From UBA1731 sp963653155 (GTDB lineage Bacteria > Verrucomicrobiota > Kiritimatiellia > RFP12 > UBA1067): DNA of 25,629 bases. This document shows positions 22,482 through 25,629 of this stretch, piece by piece. The position numbers and the translations under genes were made by a program. The notes under the pieces are model-generated. The model saw nothing but the letters and a program-made list of their open reading frames with translations, searched no databases and had not been told where the DNA came from. Positions within the stretch are counted from its first letter, which is position 1, and each line of letters begins with the position of its first letter. The stretch is from positions 1-25,629 of the forward strand of contig CAVJWR010000044.1 of assembly GCA_963653155.1 (NCBI GenBank), in the 5' to 3' direction.

Positions 22482-23813
22482 ATGGCGAGTTGCATGAAGT
22501 TGTGCGCCGCGACAGCGTTTCTGCTGTTGGCGCTTGGCGTGGGCGCTGCCGAGCCGTTGGGCTATGAGGTCGTTGCCGACCGCCCGGCGTGCGTATACCG
22601 TTGCGGGGAGACGGCTACGTTCACCGTGAAGATCACGGGCACGAACGGCATCCCCGTAAAGGCCGGTAAAGTCAAGGCGACGCTTGATAACTTTGGCCCA
22701 CGGCAGATTGCTTCGACCGAATGGAATCTTGCGTCCACGAATGTGTTCACATTCGCCGGAAGGCTTGACTCGCCAGGATTCCTCCGCATACGCTTCTCTC
22801 CCGAGCCGTTCGGCAAGGGCGCGAAGGTGTGGAGCGTGGCCTATGATCCCGAAAAGATCGTCAAGGGCAGTCCCAGCCCTGTGGACTTTGACGCCTATTG
22901 GGCGGACGAGCGGGCGCGGCTGAGGCGCGAAGTGCCCCTTGATCCACAGGTTACGCGTGTGCCGGAGCGATGCACGGACAAGTTCGACTTCTTCCGGGTA
23001 TCGTTTGCCACATTCGGACGAAGGGTATATGGCTACCTTAGCGTGCCTACGGACAAGGCCAAGTCTCCGTTCCCGGTTGATTTCCAGGTGAACGCCGCAG
23101 GATTCGGGAACTGGACCAACGACATGAATGGACGCCCCGACGCAATCTGCATGCGGATGAGCGTTTATCCGTTCGAGCCTGATTGGCGTTGGCGCGAGAT
23201 GGGCCTCAAGCGGAAGTATGACGCCCTGAATGACGAGTGCAAGGGGAAATACGGGTACATCTATTCCTGTGCAGGCATCGCCGAATCGCGCGAAGCCTAT
23301 TTCTTCCACCCTGTGCTGCTCGGCATTGATCGGGCGGTGGACTGGCTTGCGGAGCGTCCGGATGTTGACAAGTCGCGATTCAGGTATGAGGGAACGTCTC
23401 AGGGTGGCGGGTTTGGGTTCTATCTGACGGGTCTCAACCGAACATTCACCAGAGCCGCGTTCTATGTGCCGGCGATCACGGATACGATGGGCTATCTGAA
23501 GGGGCGGCAAAGCGGATGGCCGCAGATTGTGGAGAACAATTCGAAGACGGCTGCGGCCAAGTCGGCGGCAGAGCGGTGGGCCCCCTATTTTGACGCGGCG
23601 AACTTTGCGTCGCGCATTGCGTGCCCGGTGCGCATAGCCGTTGGCTTTTCGGATACGACCTGCCCGCCGTGCGCGGTCTATGCGGCCTACAACGAGATCA
23701 AGGTAGGGGACAAGGGGATCGTCCACGGCATCGGCATGACGCATTCGTGCTCCAGCCGGCTCTATGCGGAATTGGATGCGTGGATGCGCGATGGCGGAGC
23801 CAAGAAACCATGA
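22482..23813 (+). CDS. Secreted acetyl xylan esterase / cephalosporin-C deacetylase-like (AXE1) enzyme
   Basis: 443 residues from ATG 22482, with GGAG 7 nt upstream. A signal peptide (about 1-24) is followed by a beta-sandwich domain (about 28-125; CGETATFTVKITGTNG) and an alpha/beta-hydrolase AXE1 domain (about 130-440). The nucleophile S306 lies in EGTSQGG, D391 in GFSDTTCPP and H421 in GMTHS, giving the complete Ser-Asp-His triad. The FGRRVYGYLSVP segment is typical of the family. It probably removes acetyl groups from sugars outside the cytoplasm, opening the glycan to the hydrolases. The real substrate may be an acetylated oligosaccharide other than xylan. It starts 37 bp after fucI. Confidence 0.9.
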   Translation: MASCMKLCAATAFLLLALGVGAAEPLGYEVVADRPACVYRCGETATFTVKITGTNGIPVKAGKVKATLDNFGPRQIASTEWNLASTNVFTFAGRLDSPGFLRIRFSPEPFGKGAKVWSVAYDPEKIVKGSPSPVDFDAYWADERARLRREVPLDPQVTRVPERCTDKFDFFRVSFATFGRRVYGYLSVPTDKAKSPFPVDFQVNAAGFGNWTNDMNGRPDAICMRMSVYPFEPDWRWREMGLKRKYDALNDECKGKYGYIYSCAGIAESREAYFFHPVLLGIDRAVDWLAERPDVDKSRFRYEGTSQGGGFGFYLTGLNRTFTRAAFYVPAITDTMGYLKGRQSGWPQIVENNSKTAAAKSAAERWAPYFDAANFASRIACPVRIAVGFSDTTCPPCAVYAAYNEIKVGDKGIVHGIGMTHSCSSRLYAELDAWMRDGGAKKP

Positions 23814-23844
23814 CGCCGTTGGATTCGGTGCGTCCACTGGAGAT

Positions 23845-23870
23845 GGTAGGGCGACCTCGATGAGGTCGCC
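23845..23870 (+). repeat. REP-like hairpin, copy B
   Basis: GGTAG followed by GGCGACCTC-GAT-GAGGTCGCC: a 9-bp stem with the same GAT loop and GGTAG flank as copy A. The two inner stem pairs are swapped in a compensatory manner. It lies 32 bp after the esterase stop and could stop or shield transcripts, though no T-run follows. Confidence 0.65.
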
Positions 23871-23887
23871 GTGCAATGGATATTTCG

Positions 23888-23910
23888 ATATCGCTACTTG
23901 AATATCGCTA
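23888..23910 (+). promoter_or_regulatory. Direct repeat ATATCGCTA x2 in the adhE promoter
   Basis: ATATCGCTA occurs at 23888-23896 and again at 23902-23910, with a 14-nt period, embracing the -35 hexamer. It is a candidate operator or activator site for adhE. It does not resemble the Rex consensus. Confidence 0.4.
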
Positions 23911-23926
23911 TGTAAGGTGCTATAAT
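23898..23926 (+). promoter_or_regulatory. Sigma70-type promoter of adhE
   Basis: TTGAAT at 23898-23903, a 17-nt spacer, then TATAAT at 23921-23926 with TGC just before it (extended -10) and ATGCGCCC after it. The leader is about 55 nt long, with an AAGAAAG-type ribosome-binding region before ATG 23988. Confidence 0.75.
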
Positions 23927-23987
23927 ATGCGCCCGTTTCTCCGGTTAGTGTTTACGGGGAATGTGAAACAAACGAAAGAAGAAAGAT

Positions 23988-25629
23988 ATGAGCACAGAAG
24001 CAATCGGCGCTCCAGCAGTGGAGAACCCAGTCGCAGACCTTGAGGAGACGTTGAAGAAGGTGCGCGCAGCGCAGCGCAAGTACGCCTCCTACACGCAGGA
24101 GCAGGTTGACGCGATTTTCTCCGCAGCAGCGCTTGCCGCAAACCGCCAGCGCATCCCATTGGCTAAGATGGCCGTCGCCGAGACGGGCATGGGTGTAGTG
24201 GAAGACAAGGTCATCAAGAACCACTTTGCTTCCGAATACATCTACAATGCCTACAAGCACACGAAGACGTGCGGCGTCCTTGAAGTGGACGAGGCGATGG
24301 GAATCGAGAAGATCGCCGAGCCTGTTGGCGTAATCGGGGCCGTGATCCCCACGACTAACCCGACCTCCACGGCGATATTCAAGACGCTTCTCGCGCTCAA
24401 GACGCGCAACGGCATAATCATAAGCCCGCATCCGCGCGCAAAGGGATCGACAATTGCCGCCGCAAAGGTAGTTTTGGAGGCGGCGGTCAAGGCCGGAGCC
24501 CCAGAGGACATAATCGGCTGGATAGAGGCGCCTTCGCTGCCCAAGACGAACTACCTGATGCGCGAGGCCGACATCATCCTCGCGACGGGCGGCCCCGGAA
24601 TGGTCAAGGCGGCCTATTCGTCCGGGACGCCGGCAGTCGGCGTCGGCGCGGGCAATACGCCTGCAATCATCGACGAGACGGCCGATCTTACGCTTGCGGT
24701 AAGCTCGATAGTCCACTCGAAGACTTTTGATAACGGCATGATCTGCGCTTCTGAGCAGAGCGTGATTGTGCTTGACAGCGTATACGACAAGGTGAAGAAG
24801 CTCTTTACCGACATGGGATGCCACTTCCTGAACCAGGCAGAGCTTGACAAGACCCGCAAGACGATCCTCATCAACGGCGCGTTGAACGCCAAGATCGTCG
24901 GCCAGAAGCCCGTGACGATCGCGAAGCTTGCCGGATTCGATGTGGGCGTCGATACGAAGATCCTCATCGGCGAAGTCGAAAGCGTGGAGCTTTCCGAGGA
25001 GTTTGCGCATGAAAAGCTCTCGCCGGTCCTGGCCATGTATCGCGCCAAGGACATCGAGGATGCGTTCGGCAAGGCTGAGCGTCTTGTTGCCGATGGCGGC
25101 TACGGGCATACGTCGTCCATCTACCTTGACGCCGTGACGGAGAGGAAGAAACTCGACGAGTTCGCCTCCCGCATGAAGACCTGCCGCATACTCGTCAACA
25201 CGCCGAGCTCGCAGGGTGGCATCGGTGATATATACAACTTTGTGCTGACCCCGTCGCTTACGCTTGGCTGCGGCTCGTGGGGCGGCAATTCGGTCAGCGA
25301 AAACGTAGGAGTGAAGCATCTCATCAACATAAAGACAGTCGCCATGAGAAGGGAAAACATGTTGTGGTTCCGCGCACCTGAGAAGGTGTATCAGAAGAAG
25401 GGGTGCCTCGCGGTGGCGCTCAAGGAACTCAGCCAGGTGCTCGGCAAGAAGAAGGCGTTCATCGTGACGGACTCCTTCCTCTACTCGAACGGCTACACGA
25501 AGCCGATAGAGAAGAGCCTTGAGGCCCAGGGCATCATGTTCACCACGTTCTCGAACGTGGCGCCTGATCCGACTCTCGCCTGCGCGAAGGAGGGCGCGAA
25601 GCTCATGGCGAGCTTCAAGCCGGACGTGA
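23988..25629 (+). CDS. adhE: Bifunctional acetaldehyde-CoA/alcohol dehydrogenase AdhE (5' part, runs off the window)
   Basis: 547 codons are visible, of about 870 expected. Residues about 15-440 are the CoA-acylating aldehyde dehydrogenase, with VGVIGAVIPTTNPTSTAIFK, GGPGMVKAAYSSGTPAVGVG and the catalytic C253 in NGMICASEQS (C246 in E. coli). TLGCGSWGGNSVSENVGVKHL is the typical end of that domain. The linker and the start of the iron-dependent alcohol dehydrogenase follow (KKAFIVTDSFLY). The enzyme reduces acetyl-CoA to ethanol with NADH in anaerobic fermentation. Next to fucose genes it might also help reduce aldehydes from fucose cleavage, which is speculation. It has its own promoter, so it is not part of the fuc operon. 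Confidence 0.97.
   Translation, partial: MSTEAIGAPAVENPVADLEETLKKVRAAQRKYASYTQEQVDAIFSAAALAANRQRIPLAKMAVAETGMGVVEDKVIKNHFASEYIYNAYKHTKTCGVLEVDEAMGIEKIAEPVGVIGAVIPTTNPTSTAIFKTLLALKTRNGIIISPHPRAKGSTIAAAKVVLEAAVKAGAPEDIIGWIEAPSLPKTNYLMREADIILATGGPGMVKAAYSSGTPAVGVGAGNTPAIIDETADLTLAVSSIVHSKTFDNGMICASEQSVIVLDSVYDKVKKLFTDMGCHFLNQAELDKTRKTILINGALNAKIVGQKPVTIAKLAGFDVGVDTKILIGEVESVELSEEFAHEKLSPVLAMYRAKDIEDAFGKAERLVADGGYGHTSSIYLDAVTERKKLDEFASRMKTCRILVNTPSSQGGIGDIYNFVLTPSLTLGCGSWGGNSVSENVGVKHLINIKTVAMRRENMLWFRAPEKVYQKKGCLAVALKELSQVLGKKKAFIVTDSFLYSNGYTKPIEKSLEAQGIMFTTFSNVAPDPTLACAKEGAKLMASFKPDV

Noticed and set aside
20618..22495. Long open frame of 625 codons on the minus strand opposite fucI
   Set aside because: The translation is low-complexity, rich in R, A, V, L and D, with no family resemblance. 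It is a shadow caused by the strong G/C third-position bias of fucI.
22278..25319. Long minus-strand frames opposite the esterase and adhE genes
   Set aside because: Both plus-strand genes have full family motifs and catalytic residues. The antisense translations have none and overlap the genes completely.

Overview
The window looks like a piece of a fragmented (scaffolded) genome from a moderately GC-rich, anaerobic, glycan-degrading bacterium of the PVC group. My best guess is a gut or rumen Kiritimatiellota. The grounds are: a XylR-type regulator with a periplasmic-binding-like sensor and AraC helices, SUMF1-domain proteins with a beta-sandwich in front, large secreted beta-solenoid proteins, GH123-like and DUF6259-like enzymes, an ARCH-type ATPase, and an AdhE fermentation enzyme. 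No rRNA or tRNA was seen, so the taxonomy is inference. Three runs of N (1158-1167, 10250-10362, 20541-20550) mark assembly gaps. Two lie between short direct repeats and the third lies inside a fucose isomerase reading frame.

Layout. 1-1400: a three-gene minus-strand cassette (DUF3791-like, DUF3990-like ART-fold protein, 69-aa protein), flanked by copies of a dispersed repeat and possibly a toxin-antitoxin or defence unit. 1486-2742 (-): XylR-like regulator. 2843-8767 (+): probable operon of a small secreted protein, a SUMF1-domain protein lacking the FGE cysteine pair, a GH42-like secreted hydrolase and a DUF6259-like secreted hydrolase; the divergent regulator probably controls it. 8851-10186 (+): acyl-ACP thioesterase and a NYN/YacP-like nuclease. 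10177-10679: a repeat island with MITE-like terminal inverted repeats. 10682-11197 (-): YfcE-like phosphoesterase. 11327-17132 (+): two secreted proteins that share a beta-solenoid module; the second is fused to a GH123/DUF4091 catalytic domain. 17370-18788 (+): ATPase of the ARCH/DUF234 type, lying between two copies of the GH123 gene's 3' tail. 18898-23813 (+): FucP-like transporter, L-fucose isomerase (with a second, interrupted fucI start before the gap) and an AXE1-type acetyl esterase. 23988 to the end (+): AdhE, cut by the window edge.

Together the genes suggest utilisation of a fucosylated, acetylated and perhaps amino-sugar-containing glycan (mucin or algal/plant type). Secreted hydrolases and an esterase release sugars, FucP imports L-fucose and FucI isomerises it to fuculose. 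AdhE could dispose of reducing power. FucK and FucA are not in the window.

A recurring regulatory theme is a -10 box of the TATAAT/TACAAT type only 6-9 nt before the ATG, often followed by a G/C-rich GCGC- or GGGC-like tract. This implies leaderless or nearly leaderless mRNAs for several genes.
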